From positions 1,736,001-1,800,000 of the forward strand of contig JACKCF010000001.1 of assembly GCA_020634165.1 (NCBI GenBank): 64,000 nt of DNA, read 5' to 3'. Position numbers and translations under genes: made by a program. The DNA comes from Anaerolineaceae bacterium (GTDB lineage Bacteria; Chloroflexota; Anaerolineae; Aggregatilineales; Phototrophicaceae). Shown here piece after piece: positions 51,626-60,876 of this stretch. The notes beneath the pieces are model-generated. The model saw nothing but the letters and a program-made list of their open reading frames with translations. It was not told the origin of the DNA and ran no database searches. How positions within the stretch are numbered: position 1 is the first letter of the stretch; each line of letters starts with the position of its first letter.

Positions 51626-53331
51626 AAAAAATCATTCTCCTGATTTTCATCTGCATGTTTGCATCATTAGGCGGGGCAGTCGCGCAGGAAGCGATTCCCA
51701 CGCTGGTTCCGCCGACACCACTGCCAACCGTGCCATCGCCTCAGCAGGATGCCCTGCGGTCGCAATCGGTCGTGTCGCACTTGCAGGAAAACGGCGTTGT
51801 CCGTATTGGCATTCTCTTTAATGAGCCGCCGTATGGCCAGCTTGATGTGCGCGGTGTCGTAGCCGGTTATGATGCTGATCTGGCCCGTGCCATTGCGGAG
51901 GTCTGGGGCGTCGAAATTGAGTTTGTCCAGGTTACGCGCCAGAATCGGTTAGATATGCTGATGCAGGATCGTGTCGATATGCTGCTTGCGGCCATGATCC
52001 ATGAACGCGAACTGGATCAGGCGGTCGAATTCAGCCAGAGCTACCGTGTTAGCCGTCAGGCACTGCTCGTCCGTGAAGATGATCCTGCGGTTGCTCTTCA
52101 AAACATGGTCGGGCGCAGAATTGGTTACGTCATCGGCACCGCTGCCGATGAGGCCGTGCAGCACTGGCTGTCCACAACCGGACAGGGCGTCCAGGCACAG
52201 CCTTACTTCACTATCGACGAAGCTTACCGTGCGCTGTTCGCCACAGAGATTGATGGCATCGTTGGACGTTTGGAACATTTGCGCCGTGTATCATCCAACA
52301 ATCCAGAAGCGGTCAAAATCATAGATGAACCTGTCGTGCTGGAGCCTTACGCAATAGCAGTTCCGCGCCAGGATGTAGCCATGCGCAACCTTGTTGATCG
52401 TACCCTGCAATATCTGGTTGCCAATGACACCTTACCCAATCTGCATGAAACCTTTTTCCCCGGCGAAGGCTTCCCCTACGATGTCATCCCTGTCTGGGAC
52501 AACCTGGGCGAAAATGGCCCCACGCCCGCCAATTTCGCGACGGATATTCCGTATCCATCGGAGTACCGGGCTGCCCGCATCATCTATGCTGAAGATCGCG
52601 TATTGCGGGTGGCGGGCTTGCAGGAACTGCCACCGGATGCCCCGGAAAGTGAACGGCGCTTGCTGGCGTTCTACCAGGGCCTGTTGACCCAATTTGCCGA
52701 ACGTTGGGGTGCACGCCTTGAAATTGTCCAGGGCGATCCCGTCAGCCTCATAGAAAGTGGTGCCGCCGATTTGGCGGTCGGCGTCAATCTCGATTGGTCC
52801 CTGGCGGATCATATTGACTTCAGTCAGCCATTCCTCATGCACGGGGACCGTATGATGGTCCCGACCAACCGCGATATCACCAGCTTCCTTGATTTGCGTG
52901 GACGTTGGGTGGGCGTGATCGCAGGTGATGGCGACTCAGAAGCGCGTGCTCAGTACTGGATTGATTCCATTGGCGCGCGGATCAATCTTTTCACCATCAA
53001 CTTTGAAGGCAACATACCCACAACCATGTTCGATACACAGAACGTCGATGTGGTTTTCGGGGATAGCCTGCGCCTGATTCCACACGTACAGGCTGATCCA
53101 TCTCGGCTGGAACTGACCGAGCGCTGGTATACGCGCAAGTACGAAGCCTTTGCGCTCCCCCGCAACGATATTGATTTCCGTTTGTTGGTGGATTACACGC
53201 TCCAGGAAATGCAGCGCGATGGCACCCTGGCGAGCCTATCCCAGCCCGTCTTCCCGCCCGATACCGATTTCCCCAGCTTCCCGTATTGGCCCGGCAGCAG
53301 CGATTATCTTGGCCTTTCGCTTGCGCCCTGA
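51622..53331 (+). CDS. Exported protein with two tandem family-3 solute-binding domains
   Basis: A 569-residue protein with a signal peptide (residues ~2-22, ending GGAVAQ), a Thr/Pro linker, then two SBP_bac_3 domains: ~50-295 and ~310-560. The first has VVAGYDADLARAIAE and AAMIHERELDQAVEFSQSY, where Arg follows the usual amino acid carboxylate position. In the second the matching segment is NLDWSLADHIDFSQPF, lacking that Arg, so it may bind poorly or something else. No permease or ATPase gene is near; it may be a free binding protein or the sensory part of a lost system. It starts in an ATGA overlap with nadD. Its last 96 bases overlap an oppositely oriented permease gene. Confidence 0.85.
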   Translation: MKKIILLIFICMFASLGGAVAQEAIPTLVPPTPLPTVPSPQQDALRSQSVVSHLQENGVVRIGILFNEPPYGQLDVRGVVAGYDADLARAIAEVWGVEIEFVQVTRQNRLDMLMQDRVDMLLAAMIHERELDQAVEFSQSYRVSRQALLVREDDPAVALQNMVGRRIGYVIGTAADEAVQHWLSTTGQGVQAQPYFTIDEAYRALFATEIDGIVGRLEHLRRVSSNNPEAVKIIDEPVVLEPYAIAVPRQDVAMRNLVDRTLQYLVANDTLPNLHETFFPGEGFPYDVIPVWDNLGENGPTPANFATDIPYPSEYRAARIIYAEDRVLRVAGLQELPPDAPESERRLLAFYQGLLTQFAERWGARLEIVQGDPVSLIESGAADLAVGVNLDWSLADHIDFSQPFLMHGDRMMVPTNRDITSFLDLRGRWVGVIAGDGDSEARAQYWIDSIGARINLFTINFEGNIPTTMFDTQNVDVVFGDSLRLIPHVQADPSRLELTERWYTRKYEAFALPRNDIDFRLLVDYTLQEMQRDGTLASLSQPVFPPDTDFPSFPYWPGSSDYLGLSLAP

Positions 53332-54240
53332 CCATGTTTGCGCGATCAACGCCATGACAACACCAGTGACGGTCACTGTGATGCCGAGCACCTCCGGCCC
53401 TGATGGCAGTTCCTGAAACAGGATGAACGCCAGAATGCCGGAAGTCAGCACAATAATCTGTGTCGCGAGTGTCGTAATCGTCGCCGGAATATAGCCCACA
53501 ACGTAATTCATGGACGAGTGCCCGATCATCTGCGGGACGAGTGCCGTCATCGCCAGCCAGAAGTAGGCATCTGCGCTGTAGCCAAAGATTTGCGTCCCGG
53601 TCACGATAGCGACGATCAAGGCCGTAATGCCCCCCGACAGATAAACAATCCAGATATAGGGCATGATGCTGATATGGCGTCGATTGACACGCCCAGCGAA
53701 GATGTAAAACGAGGCCAGAATGCCAGCAAGTAGCGCCAGAGCATTACCCAGCGGCGGATTAATGGCAGTTGTGGAATTGCCGCTGCTGATTGCGATTAGG
53801 ATGCCACCTAAAATAGTCACAGCGATGCCGATATACAGCCATTTTGTGAATCGCTGCTTCAAAATGAATACTTCCAATAGGGCGATGAAAATGGGCGAAG
53901 TCGAGATGATCGCCTGATTCATCACAACCGAGGTGTATTCCAGCGAGAAGGCAATCGAAATGAAATGCACTCCCTGGAACATACCCGCCAGGATGGCCCC
54001 AATCAGTGTGATACGCCGCACATTTAGTAACTGGCTGCGATAGCGTGTCCATACGAGTGGCGTCAGCACCAGTGCGGAAATCAGCAGGCGTCCAGCAGAA
54101 ATCATGATTGGCTGAATACCCGCATTCATAGACTGCCGTACCAGGATCGCCGCAAAGGAAAACGCAATGACCGATACGAACAGGATGAAATAAGGATTGG
54201 CAATAAATCGCTTTGTCGATTGGGCGGTCGGGCGGCTCAC
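53236..54240 (-). CDS. EamA/DMT-family permease (downstream copy)
   Basis: A 334-residue membrane protein with about ten predicted spans in two EamA repeats (for example LFVSVIAFSFAAILVRQSM, ALVPQMIGHSSMNYVVGYIP and TIVLTSGILAFILF-like ILTSGILAFILFQELPSGP). EamA proteins export or import small metabolites such as amino acids and nucleosides. It overlaps the upstream EamA gene by four bases (ATGA) and is coupled to it. The C-terminal tail, rich in Arg/Lys then Gly, is encoded within the end of the tandem solute-binding gene on the other strand. Confidence 0.86.
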   Translation of the reverse strand: MSRPTAQSTKRFIANPYFILFVSVIAFSFAAILVRQSMNAGIQPIMISAGRLLISALVLTPLVWTRYRSQLLNVRRITLIGAILAGMFQGVHFISIAFSLEYTSVVMNQAIISTSPIFIALLEVFILKQRFTKWLYIGIAVTILGGILIAISSGNSTTAINPPLGNALALLAGILASFYIFAGRVNRRHISIMPYIWIVYLSGGITALIVAIVTGTQIFGYSADAYFWLAMTALVPQMIGHSSMNYVVGYIPATITTLATQIIVLTSGILAFILFQELPSGPEVLGITVTVTGVVMALIAQTWSGRKRKAKIIAAAGPIREAGEIGIGREDGLG

Positions 54241-55160
54241 AGTGGATTAGCTCGTTTCGTTTTCAAGGGTCGGTTGGAGCGCGTAAACGTTGCGATGGTG
54301 ACGCCAACGAGAATAATCAGGCTGCCGATGATCTGCGTACCTGTCGGTACCTCTGCGAACAGGATCAGCGCCAATAGCGCACTGCCGATAGGCTCTAGCT
54401 GCGTAATCAGGCTGACGAATGTGGCTGGTAAATAGCCTACAGCATAGTTCAGCGATGAGTGCCCCAGTAGTTGTGGGAATATCGCCATCGCAATCAGCAG
54501 GATGTATGCCGTCGGTGCATAGCCCGTGATCGGCGTCTGCGTCACGATAACGATGATGGATAGCAAAATGCTTGCACAGCCATATACCAGCCAGATATAC
54601 GGGATCACTGGCAAACGATTACGCAGGCTGCGGCCAATCACCAGATAAATCGCTACCGTGATGGCCCCAATCAGCGACAAACCATCGCCGATGATTTCAC
54701 CATTCACCACGTTTTCAGTTGTGCTGTCAGCGCCTCCACTTATGCCAAGGACCAGCCCGCCGACAATCGCGATGATTAGGCCCGCAATCACGCCTGGCCT
54801 GGGAACGCTGCGCAGGAAGAAAAACTCCAGCAGCGCCACCCAAATAGGCGATGTTGTCACAATCACCACACTGACCAGTACGCTCGTATATTCCAGCGAT
54901 GTCACCCAGGCGGCGAAGTGAATCGCCAGGAAAAATCCGGCGGTCATGGCCAGTAACAGGTCGCGCTGGCTCAGGTTTCGGATGTGTGAGCTGTAGCGTG
55001 CGAATACAATCGGCGTCAATATAATGACCGCGATCACCAGTCGTCCGGCTGCAATCAAGAGGCTCGGTACACCATCTCCCTGAGCGTAGCGAATCAGGAT
55101 AGCCGATGCCGAAATCGATAGAATGCCCATCGCCAATACAAACGGCAGATTGCGTGGCAT
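54237..55160 (-). CDS. EamA/DMT-family permease (upstream copy)
   Basis: A 307-residue ten-span permease with the two EamA repeats (FVLAMGILSISASAILIRYA, then PLLGHSSLNYAVGYLP-like PQLLGHSSLNYAVGYLP and LALILFAEVPTGTQI). It is a close paralogue of the following gene, probably from tandem duplication. Paired EamA genes can form heterodimers or serve different substrates. ATG 55160 is chosen because AAGG lies just upstream and the protein then begins at the first span; GTG 55256 is an in-frame alternative adding a charged 32-residue N-terminus. Confidence 0.82.
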   Translation of the reverse strand: MPRNLPFVLAMGILSISASAILIRYAQGDGVPSLLIAAGRLVIAVIILTPIVFARYSSHIRNLSQRDLLLAMTAGFFLAIHFAAWVTSLEYTSVLVSVVIVTTSPIWVALLEFFFLRSVPRPGVIAGLIIAIVGGLVLGISGGADSTTENVVNGEIIGDGLSLIGAITVAIYLVIGRSLRNRLPVIPYIWLVYGCASILLSIIVIVTQTPITGYAPTAYILLIAMAIFPQLLGHSSLNYAVGYLPATFVSLITQLEPIGSALLALILFAEVPTGTQIIGSLIILVGVTIATFTRSNRPLKTKRANPL

Positions 55161-55279
55161 CGCCTTATTTGGTTGCAGCCATTCGGAAGAAGACAAACGA
55201 GTGGGTCCGTTGAGTGGTCGGTTAAAACGCTGCCCGTCAGTATAGCCCGACTTCACCCAAACCTATAGGTCCAGCATCC

Positions 55280-55307
55280 GATATATAGTCGGATAAAGTG
55301 CTGTCAA
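55280..55307 (-). promoter_or_regulatory. Promoter of the EamA pair
   Basis: On the minus strand a perfect -35 TTGACA (55302-55307) and TATATC (55280-55285) are separated by 16 bases. This fits transcription into the EamA genes and would give a 5' end near 55272. Confidence 0.5.
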
Positions 55308-55443
55308 TGTTGATGTAAATATAGCGTGTTTTTAAGCTTACTCTCATGCTCGGACAGGTCCATTTTCATGAGTTGCTATAAGTGCCTATGTTAGAATATG
55401 GCTTGTAGTACCCAATTAAGAATTACATCCAAGGAGTAGGACC

Positions 55444-56049
55444 ATGGCTTTTGAAAAAGTCGCACTACCATACGCAAAAGATGCGCTCGCTCCCAACATT
55501 GGCGCTGACACGATGGAAGTTCACTACGAAAAGCATCACACCGGTTATACCAGCAATCTGAACAAAGCTCTGGAAGGCACCGAATGGGCCAACAAGAGCA
55601 TCGAAGAAATCCTTAGCAACCTCGACGCACTGCCCGCTGACAAGCAGACAGCCGTACGCAACAATGGCGGTGGTTTCTACAACCACAACCTGTTCTGGGT
55701 CACCATGTCCCCGAACGGTGGCGGCGCGCCCAGCGGTGAACTTGCCGACGCCATCAACAGCGCTTTCGGCAGCTTTGACGAGTTTAAGTCACAATTTGCG
55801 GCCAAAGCGGGTGGCCAGTTCGGCAGCGGCTGGGGTTGGCTCGTGGTCGATGGTGGCGCGCTGAAGATCGTCTCCACGCCCAACCAGGACAACCCGATCA
55901 GCCAGGGTATGACCCCCATCCTCGGCGTCGATGTCTGGGAACATGCCTATTACCTTAACTACCAGAACCGCCGCCCGGACTACATCTCGGCTTGGTGGAA
56001 CGTCGTGAACTGGGACAAAGTCGCCGAGCTGTACGCAGCCGCTAAATAA
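55444..56049 (+). CDS. Superoxide dismutase (Fe/Mn family)
   Basis: A 201-residue enzyme. Metal ligands: His in DTMEVHYEKHHTGY, His in GGFYNHNLFW, and Asp/His in GVDVWEHAYYLNY. SGWGWLVV and STPNQDNP are closer to Mn-type than to Fe-type enzymes, but metal use cannot be settled from sequence. It removes superoxide in the cytoplasm; no signal peptide is seen. AAGGAG precedes the ATG. It is followed by a strong terminator and is monocistronic. Confidence 0.96.
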   Translation: MAFEKVALPYAKDALAPNIGADTMEVHYEKHHTGYTSNLNKALEGTEWANKSIEEILSNLDALPADKQTAVRNNGGGFYNHNLFWVTMSPNGGGAPSGELADAINSAFGSFDEFKSQFAAKAGGQFGSGWGWLVVDGGALKIVSTPNQDNPISQGMTPILGVDVWEHAYYLNYQNRRPDYISAWWNVVNWDKVAELYAAAK

Positions 56050-56122
56050 TCACTCGGCTGAATAGCATTTTCTGCCCGACCATTTGTCACCCTGGTCCAC
56101 CTAGGACCTGACTTGGAATCAC

Positions 56123-56153
56123 AAAGGGCGTTACAATAGTAACGCTCTTTTTA
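56123..56153 (+). terminator. Intrinsic terminator of the superoxide dismutase gene
   Basis: Twelve base pairs (56123-56134 with 56139-56150, one G-T) around AATA, followed by a T-rich tract. Confidence 0.92.
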
Positions 56154-56252
56154 TTTGGCTTGTAACCGCGCAAATCAATGTCGCGAACGCGGTTCATTTG
56201 TTCAATTTATCGGTACTTTCACTTTCTTTTGTGCGTTCAAGGAGTTTTATAA

Positions 56253-57653
56253 ATGGCTGATTTTCGTATTGAAAAAGACTCAATTGGTGAAGTCCACGTT
56301 CCAAAGGATGCCCTCTACGCGGCCCAGACCCAACGCGCAGTCCAGAACTTCCCGATTACAGGTATGAAGCCCTGGCCAGCGTTTATCTGGAGCATGGTCA
56401 TGATTAAGCGCGCCGCCGCCGAGGTCCACAAAGACCTGGGTCTGCTGGACGACAAAATTGCTGATGCCATCATGCAGGCCGGTGACGAAATTCTGGGTGG
56501 CCAGTTCCAGGATCACTTTGTTGTTGATCCCTTCCAGGCCGGTGCAGGTACCAGCCACAATATGAACGTCAACGAAGTCATGGCCAATCGCGCCAATCAG
56601 ATTCTTGGCTATTCTGTTGAAGACCCGCAAAAACCCGTTCATCCCAATGACCATGTCAACATGGCCCAGAGTACCAACGACACTATCCCAACCGCCATTC
56701 GCCTCGGCGTGCTCTGGCGCTTTGACGAACTGATTGACACCTTGCAGCACTTCGTCGATGTCACCTATAAAAAGGCCGAAGAATGGGATGATGTCGTTAA
56801 GACAGGTCGTACCCATTTGCAGGATGCCGTTCCAGTGCGCCTCGGCCAGGAGGTCGGTGCTTGGGCCAAAGCCATCCAGCGTCAGATCGAAAAAGTCACA
56901 TTTGCCGCTGAAGGCTTGCGCCGCCTCGGCATCGGCGGAACCGCCGCCGGAACGGGCCTTAATGCCCATCCTGAGTACCATGCTCGCATGATCCAGAAGC
57001 TGACCAAGCTCTCTGGCATCAAGCTCTATGAGAGTGACGACCTCTTTGAATCCATGCAGTCGATGCAGGACCCGGTCTTCTTCAGCGCTGCTCTGCGCAA
57101 CGTCGCGATGGACCTGACCCGTATCTCCAATGACATCCGCCTGCTTTCCGCTGGCCCGACCACAGGTATCGCCGAACTGACATGCCCGACAGTTCAACCT
57201 GGCTCGTCCATCATGCCCGGCAAGGTCAATCCGGTCCTGGCAGAAATGCTCAACCAGTCGATGTACCACGTCATGGGCAACGATACAGCCGTTAACATGG
57301 CTGGTGCCGCTGGCCAGTTTGAACTCAACGTCATGATGCCCATCATCTCCCACAACCTGAATGAGATGATGCAGGTTATGATTGGCTCTGTGCGCGCCTT
57401 TACCGATAAACTCATGGCTGGCCTCATCTTGAACCGCGAAAATGCCGAGGGTTGGCTGTCCAAGAACCCGATTCTGGTGACGGCTCTGAATCCCATCATT
57501 GGCTACAACAACGGCGCAAAAGTCGCCAAGACCTCTCTGGCGGAAAATAAGTCCGTTCGTCAGGTTGTTCTGGAATTAGGCCTGATGAGTGCTGAAGAAC
57601 TTGATAAGGCGCTCGATGCCCGTAAGATGACTGAAGGCGGTATCGCCAAATAA
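56253..57653 (+). CDS. fumC: Class II fumarate hydratase (fumarase/aspartase superfamily)
   Basis: A 466-residue enzyme. Motifs: GAGTSHNMNVNEVMANRA, HPNDHVNMAQSTND, TGRTHLQDAVPVRLGQE, GGTAAGTGLNAHPEY and the signature GSSIMPGKVNP with its catalytic Ser loop. His in GRTHLQD and the G-L-N-A-H-P-E-Y block favour fumarase over aspartase, which has GRTQLQD. It interconverts fumarate and malate in the cytoplasm. AAGGAG lies before the ATG, and a terminator follows the stop. Aspartase activity remains an alternative that sequence cannot fully exclude. Confidence 0.9.
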   Translation: MADFRIEKDSIGEVHVPKDALYAAQTQRAVQNFPITGMKPWPAFIWSMVMIKRAAAEVHKDLGLLDDKIADAIMQAGDEILGGQFQDHFVVDPFQAGAGTSHNMNVNEVMANRANQILGYSVEDPQKPVHPNDHVNMAQSTNDTIPTAIRLGVLWRFDELIDTLQHFVDVTYKKAEEWDDVVKTGRTHLQDAVPVRLGQEVGAWAKAIQRQIEKVTFAAEGLRRLGIGGTAAGTGLNAHPEYHARMIQKLTKLSGIKLYESDDLFESMQSMQDPVFFSAALRNVAMDLTRISNDIRLLSAGPTTGIAELTCPTVQPGSSIMPGKVNPVLAEMLNQSMYHVMGNDTAVNMAGAAGQFELNVMMPIISHNLNEMMQVMIGSVRAFTDKLMAGLILNRENAEGWLSKNPILVTALNPIIGYNNGAKVAKTSLAENKSVRQVVLELGLMSAEELDKALDARKMTEGGIAK

Positions 57654-57675
57654 TCGCCAGCTAGTTCGATTTGCG

Positions 57676-57707
57676 AAGGGCGTCTTTATTGAAGGGCGCC
57701 CTTTTTC
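57676..57707 (+). terminator. Intrinsic terminator after the fumarase gene
   Basis: AAGGGCG (57676-57682) pairs with CGCCCTT (57697-57703), followed by a short T-run. It precedes the GNAT gene start by about 15 bases. Confidence 0.7.
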
Positions 57708-57721
57708 TTGGAGTGATCTCT

Positions 57722-58252
57722 ATGACGGAATACACGCTGCGTCTGACGCAACCAGAAGATGCGAGTGCGCTTCTCGAATACATGGGGCCTATTGCCGACG
57801 AACCCAACAATGGCATCTCGCTGGCGTCGTCCGATGAGATCACTTACACCGAAGAAGGTCTGCGGAAGCAAATTGAAAGCCAACTACAGGCCGATAACCG
57901 CCTCTCAATCATAGCAATAGATCAAGAGGGTAGCATAATCGGCTATTTGAATTGTGATCCTCCTGGTCCCCGAGGGTATTTGCACACTGTTTCAGTCGGT
58001 ATAACAGTCCGTCGTGATTGGCGTGATAAGGGCGTTGGCTCCGCTATGATGCGCTATGCACTCGATTGGTGCGAATCGAACGCAACCATCAAGCGTGTCG
58101 AACTGGATGTTTTTACCAACAATCCCCGTGCGATTCACGTCTACGAGAAGTTTGGCTTTATTCAGGAAGGCGTGCGCAGGTCGGTCTACTATAAGCATGG
58201 CGAATTCCTCGACTTGCTGCATATGGGCATTGTCTACGAGCGTGACATATGA
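57722..58252 (+). CDS. GNAT-family N-acetyltransferase
   Basis: A 176-residue acetyltransferase with the acetyl-CoA loop VRRDWRDKGVGSAMMRYALD (R/Q-x-x-G-x-G/A type) and the late NNPRAIHVYEKFGFIQEGVR block. It resembles the RimJ/RimL or small-molecule-type subgroup; the substrate is unknown. ATG 57722 follows GGAG; an upstream in-frame start would overlap the fumarase terminator. The next GNAT gene overlaps its stop by four bases, so the two are translationally coupled. Confidence 0.85.
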   Translation: MTEYTLRLTQPEDASALLEYMGPIADEPNNGISLASSDEITYTEEGLRKQIESQLQADNRLSIIAIDQEGSIIGYLNCDPPGPRGYLHTVSVGITVRRDWRDKGVGSAMMRYALDWCESNATIKRVELDVFTNNPRAIHVYEKFGFIQEGVRRSVYYKHGEFLDLLHMGIVYERDI

Positions 58253-58704
58253 CCGTCCGACCATTCCGGAACGGCGATGCTTCCCGTTGTGTTGAAATCA
58301 TTCACGCCTGTGTCCCCTCGATGGAAGGGCTGAATGCCGCAGCCGTGCGTTTCGTCCTCGATGAATCGACGCCCGAAGATGTGATTTCCGATGTCAACGA
58401 AGGGTTAGCCTATGTCGATATTCTCGACGATCAGGTCGTTGGATTGGGCATGCTGGTTGAAGGCGAAATCAAGCGCATGTACGTCGATCCCGCTTACCAG
58501 GGCAGGGGCATCGGCAGCCGGATTATGTCTGCCTTGTTGGATGCGGCCAGAGAACAGGGCTTGCGCCACGTCCGCGTGGAAGCTTCGCTAAACGGCATTT
58601 CTTTCTACGAACGTCAGGGCTTCGTTCAGCAGGAATTAGAGATATTCCGCCAGGGCGAGGTAGAATTTCGCTATATGCACATGTTGATTACGCTGGAGGA
58701 CTAG
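58249..58704 (+). CDS. GNAT-family N-acetyltransferase (second)
   Basis: A 151-residue protein with the acetyl-CoA loop MYVDPAYQGRGIGSRIMSAL and the C-terminal GISFYERQGFVQQE segment, both normal for GNAT. It is coupled to the previous GNAT by an ATGA overlap. The HD-domain gene starts five bases after its stop. The two GNATs differ in length and N-terminus and probably have different substrates. Confidence 0.87.
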   Translation: MTVRPFRNGDASRCVEIIHACVPSMEGLNAAAVRFVLDESTPEDVISDVNEGLAYVDILDDQVVGLGMLVEGEIKRMYVDPAYQGRGIGSRIMSALLDAAREQGLRHVRVEASLNGISFYERQGFVQQELEIFRQGEVEFRYMHMLITLED

Positions 58705-58708
58705 ACTC

Positions 58709-59287
58709 ATGGACCGTGCGAGTGCCTGGGACATCATAACTGAATTCACCGAGAGCGACAGCCTGCGTCGCCATATGTTGTCCGTAGAATCGGCCATGCG
58801 CGCCTATGCCCCCCGCTTTGGCGGCGACCCTGAGTTGTGGGGTGTGGTCGGCCTCCTCCATGACTTCGACTACGAAAAATATCCTGATGTCGCCGTAGAG
58901 GGCCATCCGGTTGTAGGCAGCAAGATCCTCCGTGAACGCGGTGTTTCGGAGGAAATTATCCGTGCCATTCTTTCCCATGCGGAAGAAATCACGGGTGTCG
59001 CACCAGAAAGTGACATGGAAAAAGCGCTGCTGGCCGTCGATGAATTGACAGGCTTCATCATCGCTGTCACCCTCGTTCGCCCCAGCAAGAGCGTCCTCGA
59101 TGTCAAACTCAAGTCCATCCGCAAAAAGTGGAAAACACCCGCTTTTGCCGCACCAGTAGATCGTGACCACATAGAAAAAGCGGCAGCCGATTTGGGCGTG
59201 CCGCTTGATGAACATATCACGATTGTCTTAGAAGCAATGCAGGCCGATGCCGAAAAACTGGGCCTCGTCGGCGAAGCAGCCTCCTAG
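58709..59287 (+). CDS. HD-domain protein
   Basis: A 192-residue protein with the HD-superfamily metal ligands in order: H in LRRHMLSVESAM, HD in GLLHDFDYEKYP, H in VEGHPVVGSKIL and H in AILSHAEE, then D in LAVDELTG. It resembles the HDIG/YqeK-like predicted hydrolases of phosphorylated or nucleotide substrates. Role unknown. It ends the GNAT run, and its stop overlaps by four bases that of the convergent LysM/L,D-transpeptidase gene. Confidence 0.85.
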   Translation: MDRASAWDIITEFTESDSLRRHMLSVESAMRAYAPRFGGDPELWGVVGLLHDFDYEKYPDVAVEGHPVVGSKILRERGVSEEIIRAILSHAEEITGVAPESDMEKALLAVDELTGFIIAVTLVRPSKSVLDVKLKSIRKKWKTPAFAAPVDRDHIEKAAADLGVPLDEHITIVLEAMQADAEKLGLVGEAAS

Positions 59288-60561
59288 AACATCACGTGGA
59301 CGGGCGTACCAACTGGGGCAAAGTTATAGAACCATAGTGCATCGTCATTGCGCATATTGACGCAGCCATGACTCATCGGGTTTCCGAAGTTGTTGTGCCA
59401 GTACGTCCCATGGAAAGCATAACCACTGAAGAAGTACATCACATAAGGCACCCCCGGCAGATAATAGCCAGGGCCGCTCATCGTTTGTGAATCGTACTTG
59501 CGATACACAGCAAAGTCACCCTGAACAGTTGGGGTGGCTGGCAAGCCGGAGGAAATCACCGCTGCCCGCTGCAAAATGCCATCTTCATAGGCATAGGCTG
59601 TCTGTGTACTCAGGCGAACAACCAGTTCCTTGCCAACGCCAACATGCGCCCCTGGCGCATTCGCTGAAATCGTATCGGTGATGATGCCGAGGTTGGTCGG
59701 TTGTGTTGCGCCTGGAATAATCAGTTCCATACCTGCATAAACGGTGTTCGGGTCAGCGATGCCATTGGCCTGGGCGATGGCTGTCCAGGTAACACCGTAC
59801 ATCTGCGCAATCTGTGAAAGATGCTCACCAGGCGAAACCAGATGCGTCGTGGATACATCATAATTGTTGGCGGCACTCGTATCTTCAGCCACATCCGGCG
59901 AAGAGACTGTTTCCTCGCCACTGCTCTGCGGAATCAACAGTTCAGTCCCTGGGGCGATACGGTTCGGATCAAGAATGCCATTCAACTCAGCGACCGCTGT
60001 CCATGAAGTCCCATATGCGCGCGAAATCGAGTACAGATACTCGCCCGGTTGGACGACATGGGTCACGGTGTTAGCTGTCGATACAGGCGCGCTGACATCA
60101 GCCGCCGGGGCACTATCCACAAGTTCGCTGCTCCAGATTTGCAGTTCGTCACCTGGCTGGATGCGGTTGGCATTGGCGATATTGTTCGCATCCAGGATTT
60201 GCTGCACGGTCATGCCATATTTGTTGGCAATCGTCGTCAGCGATTCGCCACGCTGCACCTGATGGATGATCGGGGTAGTCGCCACCAGTGGGTTGGTGAC
60301 GTCTGTTCCGGTATCAGCGGCTTCAATACCAGGGATAATCAGTTCCTGGCCGATGTCCAGTCGTTGAATATTCTCAAGACCATTTGCCTGGGCCAGCGAT
60401 TCCATATCCACGCCATAGCGCAGCGAGATACGATACAGGTTATCCCCAGGTTGGACGACATGTGTCAGCGGTTCGCTTTGCGCTGTGCTGACCAGCGATA
60501 ATGAGACAAAAGCCATGACGAGCAGAATCGCCCGCAGAGAAGAAATGCTGCGCTTAAACAT
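59284..60561 (-). CDS. L,D-transpeptidase with four LysM domains
   Basis: A 425-residue exported protein: signal peptide (~4-28, ending VSTAQS), four LysM repeats (each T/I-H-x-V-x-x-G-E/D-x-L followed by an N-G-L/I-x-x segment), and a C-terminal YkuD domain (~305-425) with YAFHGTYWHNNFG and MSHGCVNMRNDD, containing the catalytic Cys and its His. LysM binds peptidoglycan; YkuD forms 3-3 cross-links or attaches proteins to the wall. This shows a wall of the peptidoglycan type. ATG 60561 follows a GGTGGGG; an ATG at 60621 is less likely. Confidence 0.93.
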   Translation of the reverse strand: MFKRSISSLRAILLVMAFVSLSLVSTAQSEPLTHVVQPGDNLYRISLRYGVDMESLAQANGLENIQRLDIGQELIIPGIEAADTGTDVTNPLVATTPIIHQVQRGESLTTIANKYGMTVQQILDANNIANANRIQPGDELQIWSSELVDSAPAADVSAPVSTANTVTHVVQPGEYLYSISRAYGTSWTAVAELNGILDPNRIAPGTELLIPQSSGEETVSSPDVAEDTSAANNYDVSTTHLVSPGEHLSQIAQMYGVTWTAIAQANGIADPNTVYAGMELIIPGATQPTNLGIITDTISANAPGAHVGVGKELVVRLSTQTAYAYEDGILQRAAVISSGLPATPTVQGDFAVYRKYDSQTMSGPGYYLPGVPYVMYFFSGYAFHGTYWHNNFGNPMSHGCVNMRNDDALWFYNFAPVGTPVHVMF

Positions 60562-60876
60562 AGACGACACCCCACCTATACACTTGTTGATGATGGACCT
60601 GCTAGAACTATAAGTTACCACAAAAATCAGTTTTTGATCTGTAAGCTGATGTCTTGGGCCACCAGCAAAATCGCCAACAGAAAAACAATAACACCATTAT
60701 ATTACGGCGATGTAATTTTTGCTCGTCCTCCCATGAGGAAATCTGCGCCAATACGCCTGGAAGTACAATTGCTGACTGCTGCGTTTGCCAGTACAATCCC
60801 TTGATGAAGCATGCTTTGTTTTTTGTAATATTGGCCCGGAATCGATTCTGGGTGACGCCACTTTAGGACGTGACAC
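60562..60876. other. Divergent intergenic region
   Basis: These 315 bases lie between the transpeptidase gene and the propeller gene. They hold a plus-strand promoter (60769-60797), a TATAAT on the minus strand (60696-60701) that could serve the transpeptidase gene, and AT-rich runs. I see no gene in them. Confidence 0.5.
60769..60797 (+). promoter_or_regulatory. Promoter of the propeller/M23 genes
   Basis: TTGCTG (60769-60774) and TACAAT (60792-60797) are spaced by 17 bases, about 80 bases before the gene start. Confidence 0.45.

Noticed and set aside
56280..57353. 357-codon frame antisense to the fumarase gene
   Set aside because: Shadow of a real gene: the plus strand encodes a complete fumarase with all motifs.
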